Shown here: positions 6,412-14,434 of the stretch, in pieces
How positions within the stretch are numbered: the first letter of the stretch is position 1
Layout of the letters: the number at the start of each line of letters is the position of its first letter
Source: DATAXI01 sp036266845
GTDB taxonomy: Bacteria; Verrucomicrobiota; Verrucomicrobiia; Chthoniobacterales; Chthoniobacteraceae
Direction of reading: 5' to 3'
Assembly (NCBI GenBank): GCA_036266845.1
Contig: DATAXI010000250.1
Location: 1 to 19,382 of the forward strand
Length of the DNA stretch: 19,382 bases
Program-made: the position numbers and the translations under genes
Notes under the pieces: generated by a model
Databases searched by the model: none
Told to the model about the DNA's origin: nothing
Seen by the model: the letters and a program-made list of their open reading frames with translations, nothing else

Positions 6412-9377
6412 GCCGTCCTGCCGCAGCAGTTCTTGTATTTCTTTCCGCTGCCGCAGGGGCAGGGATCGTTGCGGCCGGCTTTGGGAGGCGGAGCTTTTGC
6501 GGGCAGGCTGATCTCGATGTTCTGTTTATCGCCCTCCGGCTTATCCTGCGGCGGTCTGGCTTGCGGAGGCCGGGGAGCATTGGGCAGCCCGGTGGCAGAC
6601 TGGCCTTGCAGGTAGCCCGGCAGCATACCGAGGAACTTCTCGAATGCGGAGAGGTTCGTGAAGCTGCGGAAGAGGTTGTTGAGCACCTCGTTTTTGATGT
6701 TGCCCATCAATTCCACGAACATCTCGAACGCCTCGTTCTTGTACTCGATCAGGGGGTCCTTTTGGCCGTAGGCGCGCAGGTAAACGGCTTCGCGCAGCGC
6801 ATCCATGGCGTAGAGATGCTCCTGCCAGAGGCGGTCAATCGCGTTGAGCAGGATGTACCGTTCCAGGCTCAGCACGGCCAGCGGCTCCTCGTGCGCGCAC
6901 TTCAACTCATAGGAAGCCTTGATCTGCTGAAGCAGGAACTCGGACGCCTCCTCGGGCGTCTTTTGCTCAAAGCCGGCGCGCTCCGCGGTGAGGCCAAGCG
7001 GGAAGGTGACATTCACCCAGTTCAGCAGGCCGGCGTAGTTTTTCTCATCGCCTTCGATGTAATCGTTGACCTTCAGCGGCACGGCTTCCTCGATGATTTC
7101 GTAAACCAGTTTGCGCGGGCTGTCGGAGTCGATGGCATCGTTGCGCAGGCCGTACACGACCTCGCGCTGCTTGTTCATCACGTCGTCAAATTCCAGCGTC
7201 CGCTTCCGGGCGAGGTAATTGCGCTCTTCCACGCGCTTTTGCGCGGTTTCCACGCTGTGATTGAGCCAGCGATGCTCCAGCTCCTCGCCCTCCTGCATGC
7301 CAAAGCGCTCCATGATCCGCGTCATGCGGTCCGCGGCGCCGAAGTTCCGCATCAGGTCATCCTCAAAGCTCACATAAAAACGCGTGACGCCGGGATCGCC
7401 CTGGCGCGCGCAGCGTCCGCGCAACTGGCGGTCGATACGGCGCGATTCATGGCGTTCCGTGCCGATCACGTAGAGGCCGCCCACTTCGGAAACCTCCGCG
7501 CCCAGCTTGATGTCGGTGCCGCGGCCCGCCATGTTGGTGGCGATGGTGACTGTGCCCCGCTGGCCGGCGCGGGCGACGATGTCCGCCTCCTGCATGTGGT
7601 AGCGGGCGTTGAGCACGCTGTGCGGGATGCCCTCGCGGCGCAGCAGGCGGGAAAGCATCTCCGAGGCCTCGACACTCACGGTGCCTACGAGCACGGGCTG
7701 GCCGCGCCCGTGCGCGGTCTTCACTTCCTGGATGACGGCGTTGAATTTCTCGCGGCGCGTCTTGTAGATGCGGTCGTTATGATCGATCCGCTTCACCACG
7801 CGGTTGGTGGGGATGACATTGACGTCCAGCTTGTAGATGTCGTGGAACTCGTTGGCCTCCGTCTCCGCGGTGCCGGTCATGCCCGAAAGTTTGTGATACA
7901 GGCGGAAGTAATTCTGGATGGTGATGGTCGCCATCGTCTGCGTCTCGCGGTCGATCTGCACCCCTTCCTTCGCCTCGACTGCCTGGTGCAGGCCATCGCT
8001 CCAGCGGCGACCGGACATTTTACGGCCGGTGAACTCATCGACGATGATGACCTTGTTTTCCTCCACCACGTACTGCACGTCTTTCTCAAAGAGGCAATAG
8101 GCGCGGAGTAGCTGGGAGATATTGTGAATGCGCTCGCTCTGGCGGTCGCACTGAGCCTGGAGTTTTGCTTTTTCCTCGCTCTTTTGCGCGTCTTCGAGGT
8201 CCCTGCGGTTGTCGATATCGGCAAATGCCGTCATCAGATCCGGCAGCACAAAGGCATCGGGCTCGTCCGGGTTCAGGAATTCGCGGCCTTGCTCGGAGAG
8301 ATCGGCCTCATGGGCGCGCTCGTCCATGGTGAAGAAAAGCTCCTCCTTCAGCGCGAAGAGCGCTTCCTTTTGCGCGTCGGAGTAAAAGGAAAGCTCCGCC
8401 TTATCCAATGCGCGGCGCTTGGCGGGCTCCTCCATCATGCGGGTGAGGCCCTTGTTGCGGGGTTGGCCCAGCTTGACCTTGAACATGAGGCGGCCGGCTT
8501 CCTCCGGATTATCCTGGGAGAAAAGCTCCTCCGACTCCGCCATCAGGCGGTTGCACAACAGCGTCTGCTTGCGCACCAGTTGCTCCACCAGCGGCTTGAA
8601 CTGGTCATACTGATGGGTGGAAACCGTGGCCGGGCCGGAAATAATGAGCGGGGTGCGCGCCTCGTCAATGAGGATGGAGTCCACTTCATCCACGATGGCG
8701 TAATGGTAGCCGCGCTGCACCTGCTGCGCCCTGCTGCTGGCCATGCCGTTGTCGCGCAGGTAATCGAAACCGAATTCCGAATTCGTGCCGTAGGTGATAT
8801 CGTACGCGTATTGGGCGCGGCGGAGGTCCGGCGGCTGGTCGTGCTGGATACAGCCGATGGTGAGGCCGAGGAACTTGAAGAGCGCCCCCATCCACTCCGA
8901 GTCGCGGCGCGCCAGGTAATCATTCACCGTAACCAGATGGGCGCCGCGTCCGGTCAGGGCGTTGAGGTAAAGCGGCAGCGTCGCGACCAGGGTCTTGCCT
9001 TCGCCGGTGGCCATTTCCGCGATGCGGCCCTGATGCAACACCATGCCGCCGATCAATTGCACGTCGAAGTGGACCATGTTCCACTCGATGGGATGATCGA
9101 CGACGTTGATGGTGTGGCCGACCATGCGGCGCGCGCCGCTTTTTACGACGGCAAAGGCCTCGGGCAAAATCTCGTCCAGGCGGTGGCGGAGCGTTTCGGC
9201 GTTGTCGAGCTTGGAAAGCTCTTCCTTCCAGGCGGCGGTTTTGGCGCGCAATTCGTCGTCGGAAAGGGAGCGGTATTCCTCTTCCAGTTTGTTGATGCGC
9301 TCGACGATCGGGCGCAGGCGGTCGAGGTCGCGCTGATTCTTGGAGCCGACGATTTTCTTTAAAATCCAGTTGATCAT
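6408..9377 (-). CDS. secA: Preprotein translocase ATPase SecA
   Basis: SecA is the ATPase motor that drives secretory preproteins through SecYEG. The 989-residue protein shows Walker A TGEGKT (124-129), Walker B DEVD (230-233) with DEARTPLIISG, the IVDEFTGRKM segment (445-454), LSGMTGTAETE (497-507), ATNMAGRGTDIKLG (613-626) and the helical wing/scaffold with LEFDDVMNKQR. It ends in a SEC-C zinc motif (C973-x-C975-x8-C984-C985). It is longer than the 901-residue E. coli enzyme, mainly through extra sequence at about 255-430 in the preprotein-binding region, as in several Bacteroidetes/PVC SecAs. Motif VI reads GRCARQGDPG instead of the common GRSGRQGDPG. The MINWILKKIVGSKN start is typical. 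No Shine-Dalgarno is seen; a small hairpin occupies that position. Its Sec substrates here include the neighbouring lyase. Confidence 0.97.
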   Translation of the reverse strand: MINWILKKIVGSKNQRDLDRLRPIVERINKLEEEYRSLSDDELRAKTAAWKEELSKLDNAETLRHRLDEILPEAFAVVKSGARRMVGHTINVVDHPIEWNMVHFDVQLIGGMVLHQGRIAEMATGEGKTLVATLPLYLNALTGRGAHLVTVNDYLARRDSEWMGALFKFLGLTIGCIQHDQPPDLRRAQYAYDITYGTNSEFGFDYLRDNGMASSRAQQVQRGYHYAIVDEVDSILIDEARTPLIISGPATVSTHQYDQFKPLVEQLVRKQTLLCNRLMAESEELFSQDNPEEAGRLMFKVKLGQPRNKGLTRMMEEPAKRRALDKAELSFYSDAQKEALFALKEELFFTMDERAHEADLSEQGREFLNPDEPDAFVLPDLMTAFADIDNRRDLEDAQKSEEKAKLQAQCDRQSERIHNISQLLRAYCLFEKDVQYVVEENKVIIVDEFTGRKMSGRRWSDGLHQAVEAKEGVQIDRETQTMATITIQNYFRLYHKLSGMTGTAETEANEFHDIYKLDVNVIPTNRVVKRIDHNDRIYKTRREKFNAVIQEVKTAHGRGQPVLVGTVSVEASEMLSRLLRREGIPHSVLNARYHMQEADIVARAGQRGTVTIATNMAGRGTDIKLGAEVSEVGGLYVIGTERHESRRIDRQLRGRCARQGDPGVTRFYVSFEDDLMRNFGAADRMTRIMERFGMQEGEELEHRWLNHSVETAQKRVEERNYLARKRTLEFDDVMNKQREVVYGLRNDAIDSDSPRKLVYEIIEEAVPLKVNDYIEGDEKNYAGLLNWVNVTFPLGLTAERAGFEQKTPEEASEFLLQQIKASYELKCAHEEPLAVLSLERYILLNAIDRLWQEHLYAMDALREAVYLRAYGQKDPLIEYKNEAFEMFVELMGNIKNEVLNNLFRSFTNLSAFEKFLGMLPGYLQGQSATGLPNAPRPPQARPPQDKPEGDKQNIEISLPAKAPPPKAGRNDPCPCGSGKKYKNCCGRTA

Positions 9378-9383
9378 AGGGAA

Positions 9384-9396
9384 GCGCCAGAGGCGC
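9384..9396 (-). promoter_or_regulatory. Small hairpin just upstream of the secA start
   Basis: GCGCC-TCT-GGCGC (minus strand) forms a 5-bp GC stem with a 3-nt loop, ending 6 nt before the secA ATG where a Shine-Dalgarno would normally sit. It could limit or position ribosome entry. It may also be chance in GC-rich DNA. Confidence 0.3.
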
Positions 9397-9447
9397 GGGG
9401 ATCGTTAACTTGACCCAACCTTGGGCTGCGTGCAATCCGCACTTCCA

Positions 9448-9840
9448 TCAAAGCGGGGCATCGGCCACGGCGATTGCCTCGATCTCCACGCGAGCCCCCT
9501 TGGGCAGCGCCGCAACCTGAATGGTGGAGCGGGCCGGCTGATTAGCCGGGAAGTAAACGGCATAGACGTCGTTCATCGCGGCAAATTCTCCAAGGTCGAT
9601 GAGGAAGACGGTGGTTTTGACGACATTCGCGTAGGTCATTCCATTGGCGCGGAGGACTGCGCCCAGGTTTTCAAGCACCTGGGTGGTCTGCTCCGAGGCA
9701 TCGCCCTGGACCAGCTCGCCAGTGGAGGGCATGAGGGGAATCTGGCCGGAGCAAAAGAGAAAATTCCCGATGGCAACGGCTTGGGAATAAGGGCCTACCG
9801 CCTTGGGGGCTTCGACCGTGGCAATGATTTTTCGCGACAT
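9448..9840 (-). CDS. ridA: RidA family reactive enamine/imine deaminase
   Basis: RidA proteins are cytosolic trimers that hydrolyse 2-aminoacrylate and other enamine/imine intermediates released by PLP enzymes, protecting PLP-dependent targets. The 130-residue protein begins MSRKIIATVEAPKAVGPYSQ, the classic family start. It has the GQIPLMPSTGELV segment (32-44), YANVVKTTVFLIDL (70-83) and the active-site ARST with Arg104, followed by EIEAIAV containing Glu120. The Cys often found after the Arg-Ser is Thr here, a common variation. The ATG at 9840 was chosen for family length; an upstream in-frame ATG at 9867 would add nine residues. It lies between guaA (112-nt gap) and secA (70-nt gap) on the same strand. 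Confidence 0.93.
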   Translation of the reverse strand: MSRKIIATVEAPKAVGPYSQAVAIGNFLFCSGQIPLMPSTGELVQGDASEQTTQVLENLGAVLRANGMTYANVVKTTVFLIDLGEFAAMNDVYAVYFPANQPARSTIQVAALPKGARVEIEAIAVADAPL

Positions 9841-9908
9841 AAATGAGCGGGCGAGGGTAGCAACCATGGCTCCGCTGTCAACCGCCGCGACTTGCGAACG
9901 AGCCGCAT

Positions 9909-9923
9909 CCCGCGCGACGCGGG
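9909..9923. repeat. Perfect hairpin between guaA and ridA
   Basis: CCCGCG-CGA-CGCGGG is a perfect 6-bp GC stem with a 3-nt loop in the 112-nt gap between guaA and ridA. It has no adjacent T-run, so it is not a standard terminator. Its form (short perfect stem, 3-nt loop) resembles the hairpins clustered at 13827-14049. Confidence 0.45.
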
Positions 9924-9952
9924 CGAGCCTATGGACGATTTTCTCAGAGGGC

Positions 9953-11548
<1,596 letters not shown>

Positions 11549-11930
11549 GCGTCCTATTGCCAGAATCCAGTGCCCGGGATCAAGCGAGGATTGAAAGGAG
11601 TGAGGCGGTGAGCGCCTCGGACAAGCGCGCTTCCGGCATACGACATCATTTCCGCGATCGGAAACGGCAGTATTCGCATGGGAGTAACCGCATCCCTGGC
11701 TCGGGGAGATCACGCCCGGCCGTTAAGAAGGATCAAACAAGAGAGAAAAAAACGACGGTGGACTTGGCCAGCGGGCAGCAGCTTTTCCTTCGAATGCCTC
11801 CGAACAGCGATGAGAGATCAGTATGTATATTGGTCTTTCCGCGCGTTCTGACTTGCGGACAATCCCGGGGGGCCGGTCCAATGAATGCCGGGCTTGCCGC
11901 AGAAAGGCGGCAAGGTCCGCGCTCATTGGT
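11549..11930 (-). other. Intergenic region upstream of guaA
   Basis: The 382 bases between guaA and the secreted hypothetical gene hold no supported gene. I looked for a purine riboswitch on the minus strand and did not see a convincing three-way junction. There is a 6-bp GC hairpin at 11602-11618 (GAGGCG, 5-nt loop, CGCCTC), a run of seven T on the minus strand at 11752-11746 without a clear preceding stem, and a long stem-loop at 11878-11929 listed separately. A guaA promoter is presumably here but I cannot assign it. Confidence 0.4.
11878..11929 (-). terminator. Long stem-loop directly after the secreted hypothetical gene
   Basis: An 8-bp perfect inner stem (CTTGCCGC, loop AGAAAG, GCGGCAAG at 11893-11914) is enclosed by an outer stem (CCAATGA at 11878-11884 with TCATTGG at 11923-11929), giving a 52-nt structure. 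It begins 1 nt after the TGA of the upstream minus-strand gene. It lacks a T-run, so it may be a U-less terminator, an mRNA 3'-end protector or a small RNA element rather than a standard terminator. Confidence 0.45.
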
Positions 11931-12539
11931 TCACCCCTGCGTCTTGCGATAGCGGACGACGATGCATTGGGCGGCGACGTCTTGCTGCATCGAATGGCCG
12001 CCGAGATACCAGTAGCCGTCATCGCCGACGTAAACCTTTACCTCCTCGCCGCCGCCCTGAAAGTGGCCGGTAACCTGAGAAAGGGCGCAGAAGCCATCGT
12101 CCTGGGGCATGATCTTTACGGGAGGCTCGCCCTGATGCCACGTCCGGGTTTCGATGGAAGCAATCCCGGTTTCCTTTCCAGGATTTGGACGGCGGAGGGT
12201 TAATGTTTTCCCCTTGAAATGATTCGGCCCATCCATAAGGACCGTTTCCGTCTGCCACCGGTCCCACGCGAGCACCAGCATGATATGGTCTTTAAAGCCC
12301 GTCAGGGTCCAATGTCCGCCATCGCCGTTGCCCCGGTGAAAGGCGCCATCGGCGGAAATGTAGATTTGATCGTGCCAATCGCGATCCCCGGCGTTCCACC
12401 AACCTGCGACGCTCCACGGGCCGGCAACGGGACCATTGGGCACTGAGAGGGCGGCGGGTTGTGAGACACCGGAATTTGCCGGGGGATCGGCAAGGGACGT
12501 GCAGACGAGCGCCATCAGGGAGAACAGGAGTGCTTTCAT
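11931..12539 (-). CDS. Secreted Trp/Gly-rich hypothetical protein
   Basis: I do not recognise this 202-residue protein. It begins MKALLFSLMALVCTSLADPP, a short Sec signal peptide with probable cleavage after SLA (residue 17), so it is probably periplasmic or extracellular. The lipobox-like VCTS lacks the small residue needed before Cys, so a lipoprotein is unlikely. The mature part has a beta-rich pattern: WSVAGWWNAGDRDWHDQIY (42-60), ISADGAFHRG (61-70), GHWTLTG (75-81), AWDRWQTE (91-98). The C-terminal part has DDGYWYLGGH (173-182). The alternating W/G strands suggest a small beta-barrel or sandwich. Cys151 and Cys192 could pair. The ATG at 12539 was chosen for the signal peptide. It is divergent from the aminotransferase gene across 87 bp and is followed directly by a stem-loop. 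Confidence 0.7.
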   Translation of the reverse strand: MKALLFSLMALVCTSLADPPANSGVSQPAALSVPNGPVAGPWSVAGWWNAGDRDWHDQIYISADGAFHRGNGDGGHWTLTGFKDHIMLVLAWDRWQTETVLMDGPNHFKGKTLTLRRPNPGKETGIASIETRTWHQGEPPVKIMPQDDGFCALSQVTGHFQGGGEEVKVYVGDDGYWYLGGHSMQQDVAAQCIVVRYRKTQG

Positions 12540-12626
12540 ATCAGGATAATACGTTCCTTTTCCTGGAAATCTTTCGAATTTCGGTTTTCGAATTCCAAAA
12601 TCCGGCATAGGTTTTCCACCCCTGTC
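12540..12626. promoter_or_regulatory. Divergent promoter region with duplicated TTTCGAATT box
   Basis: This 87-bp spacer separates two divergent starts and is clearly more AT-rich than its surroundings. TTTCGAATT occurs twice in direct orientation, at 12572-12580 and 12586-12594, a 14-bp period; each contains the palindrome TTCGAA. On the minus strand a TATTAT lies only 6 nt before the hypothetical gene's ATG, so a leaderless transcript is possible. The arrangement suggests a shared operator controlling both genes; the regulator is unknown. Confidence 0.5.
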
Positions 12627-13694
12627 ATGCATACCAAGCTCTTCATTCCCGGACCCGTCGAGGTTTCACAGAAAACTTTCCAGGCATTCTGCAAGCCGAT
12701 GATCGGCCACCGCAGCGGCGATTTCAAAAAGCTGTACGCCTCCATTCACCCCCAATTACAGACCCTCTTCGGCACCGCGCAGCCGGTTTTCCTCTCCACA
12801 TCCTCCGCGTGGGGCGTCATGGAAGGGGCGATTCGCAATCTGGTGGGGACAAAGGTGCTCAACTGCATGTGCGGCGCTTTCTCCGACAAGTGGCTGGATG
12901 TCTCCAAGCGCTGCGGCAAGGAGGCCGACTCGCTGCAAGTGGAATGGGGGCAGCCGATCCTGCCGGAGGCGCTGGACAGGAAGCTGTCCGAGGGCGGCTA
13001 CGATACCGTGACGCTCATCCATAATGAAACCTCCACCGGGGTGATGAGCCCGCTGAAGGAATTGTGCGATGTCATCAAGCGGCATCCGGATGTGCTGCTG
13101 GTGGTGGATACGGTTTCCTCTTTCTCCGTAGTGCCGACTCCGATGGATGAACTGGGCATCGACGTATTGCTGACCGGCAGCCAGAAGGCGCTGGCGATGC
13201 CGCCGGGCCTGGCGCTCTTCTCGGCAAGCCCGCGGGCATTCGAGCGCGCCTCGTCGATGAAGGGGCGCGGCTATTACTTCGATTTCCTGGAGTTCAAGAA
13301 GAACCAGGCGGACGACATGACGCCCAGCACGCCGAGTATCGGGCATATCTACGCGCTGCAATCGAAGTTGGAGGATATTTTTGCCGAGGGAGTTGAGGCT
13401 CGCTATGCGCGCCATGCGCGGCTGAACGCGAAGGTCGCCGCGTGGGTGGAAAAGAACGGGCTCGAGTTCTTCGCGCCCGGGGGATACCGGTCGAAGTCGC
13501 TCACTTGTGTGAAGAATAACAAGGAGATCGATGTGCCGGCGTTGATCGCGAAGCTGAAGGAGCGCCACCATTGCGTGATCGACGGCGGCTACGGCAAGCT
13601 GAAGGGCAAGACGTTTCGGATATCCAACATGGGCGATGAGACGGATGAGACAATCGACGCGCTCCTCGGCTGGCTGGATGATTGCCTGAAATAA
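12627..13694 (+). CDS. Class V PLP aminotransferase (alanine/serine-glyoxylate type)
   Basis: Members of this family transfer an amino group between alanine or serine and glyoxylate or pyruvate; related enzymes act on aminoethylphosphonate. The 355-residue protein opens with KLFIPGPVEV (PGP at 8-10) and GHRSGDF (27-33). It has the phosphate-cup region STSSAWGVMEGA (58-69), HNETSTGV (132-139) and the PLP-ring Asp161 in VVDTVSS. The Schiff-base lysine is Lys187 in LTGSQKALAMPPG, and Arg331 in FRISNMG is the likely substrate-carboxylate ligand. The glycine-rich SGTG seen in many homologues is STSS here. Length is slightly short but complete. The ATG at 12627 has no clear Shine-Dalgarno. Exact substrates cannot be set; a glycine/serine/glyoxylate role is the default inference. 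Confidence 0.85.
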   Translation: MHTKLFIPGPVEVSQKTFQAFCKPMIGHRSGDFKKLYASIHPQLQTLFGTAQPVFLSTSSAWGVMEGAIRNLVGTKVLNCMCGAFSDKWLDVSKRCGKEADSLQVEWGQPILPEALDRKLSEGGYDTVTLIHNETSTGVMSPLKELCDVIKRHPDVLLVVDTVSSFSVVPTPMDELGIDVLLTGSQKALAMPPGLALFSASPRAFERASSMKGRGYYFDFLEFKKNQADDMTPSTPSIGHIYALQSKLEDIFAEGVEARYARHARLNAKVAAWVEKNGLEFFAPGGYRSKSLTCVKNNKEIDVPALIAKLKERHHCVIDGGYGKLKGKTFRISNMGDETDETIDALLGWLDDCLK

Positions 13695-13753
13695 CGCGCA
13701 TGGCATGCATCGCATGCCCGCGCCGGAAACGAGTCGGGCAGAAAGCGCGCCCG

Positions 13754-13817
13754 GCCGGTTGACGCGCTGGGCCGGTTGACGCGCTGGGCCGGTTGGCGCG
13801 CTGGGCCGGTTGGCGCT
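13754..13817. repeat. 17-bp tandem repeat, about 3.8 copies
   Basis: GCCGGTTGACGCGCTGG occurs at 13754-13770 and 13771-13787, then with one A-to-G change at 13788-13804, and as a partial copy from 13805 to about 13817. It starts 60 nt after the aminotransferase stop and has no spacers, so it is a minisatellite rather than a CRISPR. The 17-bp unit is not a multiple of 3, so it does not encode a repeat peptide. Confidence 0.9.
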
Positions 13818-13826
13818 TCCGGCGGC

Positions 13827-14049
13827 TCATGCCGGAGGCATGAAATATCGGTAGCCGGGGGTCGCGGCTGAAGCGAAGCGAAAGCCAACACCCCCGGAAT
13901 ACGAACGAAACCGCACCGATCCCGGCAGGGATCGCATAGCCCGGGAATGCTATGGCATCCCTCCGGGATGCGGACATGGGTGGTTGGTTTCCGGGGGTAT
14001 CGGCTTCGCCTCGACCCCCGGCTATCGATTTTCGAACCCTCTGGGTTCG
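13827..14049. repeat. Cluster of short perfect hairpins with inverted flanking modules
   Basis: Five short palindromes follow one another: TCATGCC-GGA-GGCATGA (13827-13843), GATCCC-GGCA-GGGATC (13918-13933), CATAGC with GCTATG around 8 nt (13935-13954), GCATCCC-TCC-GGGATGC (13955-13971) and CGAACCC-TCT-GGGTTCG (14033-14049). Between them lie two larger modules, CCGGGGGT...ACCCCCGG at 13855-13897 and 13991-14021. These are inverted relative to each other and share a GGCTTCGC/GCGAAGC-type core. The whole resembles dispersed intergenic repeats seen in Verrucomicrobiota and Planctomycetes genomes, and could be a non-autonomous mobile element or a structured RNA. There is no transposase. Confidence 0.75.
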
Positions 14050-14054
14050 TGTAA

Positions 14055-14315
14055 GGCGACCGGCTGGATATCGAGATCGAATCCAATGGCCTGACCAAAG
14101 CATCCCAAGTCGCTCCCAAGTCGCTCCCGAATTGGACGAAGGGAGCGGGCTACACTGACAGCACAAGCCCCGTTTTTTATGATGAGCTCGCTCCTGTGGC
14201 GCTTGCCGAAGGGTACAAGGCCTATGGGGAGAAAGTATGGGTGACTAATAGCTGGGGTTATATGAATCGAACCGGGAAGATCGTGGCCTGGCACGATGCG
14301 GTGCCAGCAAAATGA
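14055..14315 (+). pseudogene. Gene remnant with a WG-repeat-like C-terminus
   Basis: The frame is open from just after a TAA (14052-14054) to a TGA at 14313-14315, 86 codons without a sensible start; the only in-frame ATG is near the end. The tail reads EGYKAYGEKVWVTNSWGYMN followed by RTGKIVAWHD. This looks like the last unit of a WG (KWG-type) repeat protein, where W-G-Y/F-I-N-R-T-G-K-I/V is the core. An 11-bp tandem duplication (CCCAAGTCGCT at 14104-14114 and 14115-14125), which shifts the frame, supports decay. It abuts the hairpin cluster, so the 5' part was probably lost when that DNA was inserted or rearranged. Family assignment is tentative. Confidence 0.4.
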
Positions 14316-14434
14316 TCAGTCGTCATGGTCTGCATCGGCTAAGGCGAGCGCCTCCAACCGCGCCAACTGATCGCCCGCATCCGGCATAGGCTCCACGGTC
14401 CAGCAGTAGGTGGATCAAAGTCCGGGGGCAGGCC

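Noticed and set aside
6189..8111. 640-codon plus-strand open frame opposite secA
   Set aside because: Its composition is typical of antisense frames of GC-rich genes, and secA is unmistakable on the other strand.
8124..9362. 412-codon plus-strand open frame opposite the secA 5' half
   Set aside because: Shadow of the conserved secA reading frame; no recognisable protein.
11549..11930. Purine riboswitch in front of guaA
   Set aside because: I could not find the conserved three-way-junction loops on the minus strand; a covariance search with the purine riboswitch model would settle it.
12756..13715. 319-codon minus-strand open frame opposite the aminotransferase
   Set aside because: The plus strand carries the full set of PLP aminotransferase motifs; the minus frame has none.
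13754..13817. CRISPR array
   Set aside because: The 17-bp units are directly adjacent with no spacers, and there are no cas genes.
13933..14166. Short open frames over the hairpin cluster as real proteins
   Set aside because: Their translations only reflect the palindromic repeats and have no ribosome sites or conserved domains that I can see.
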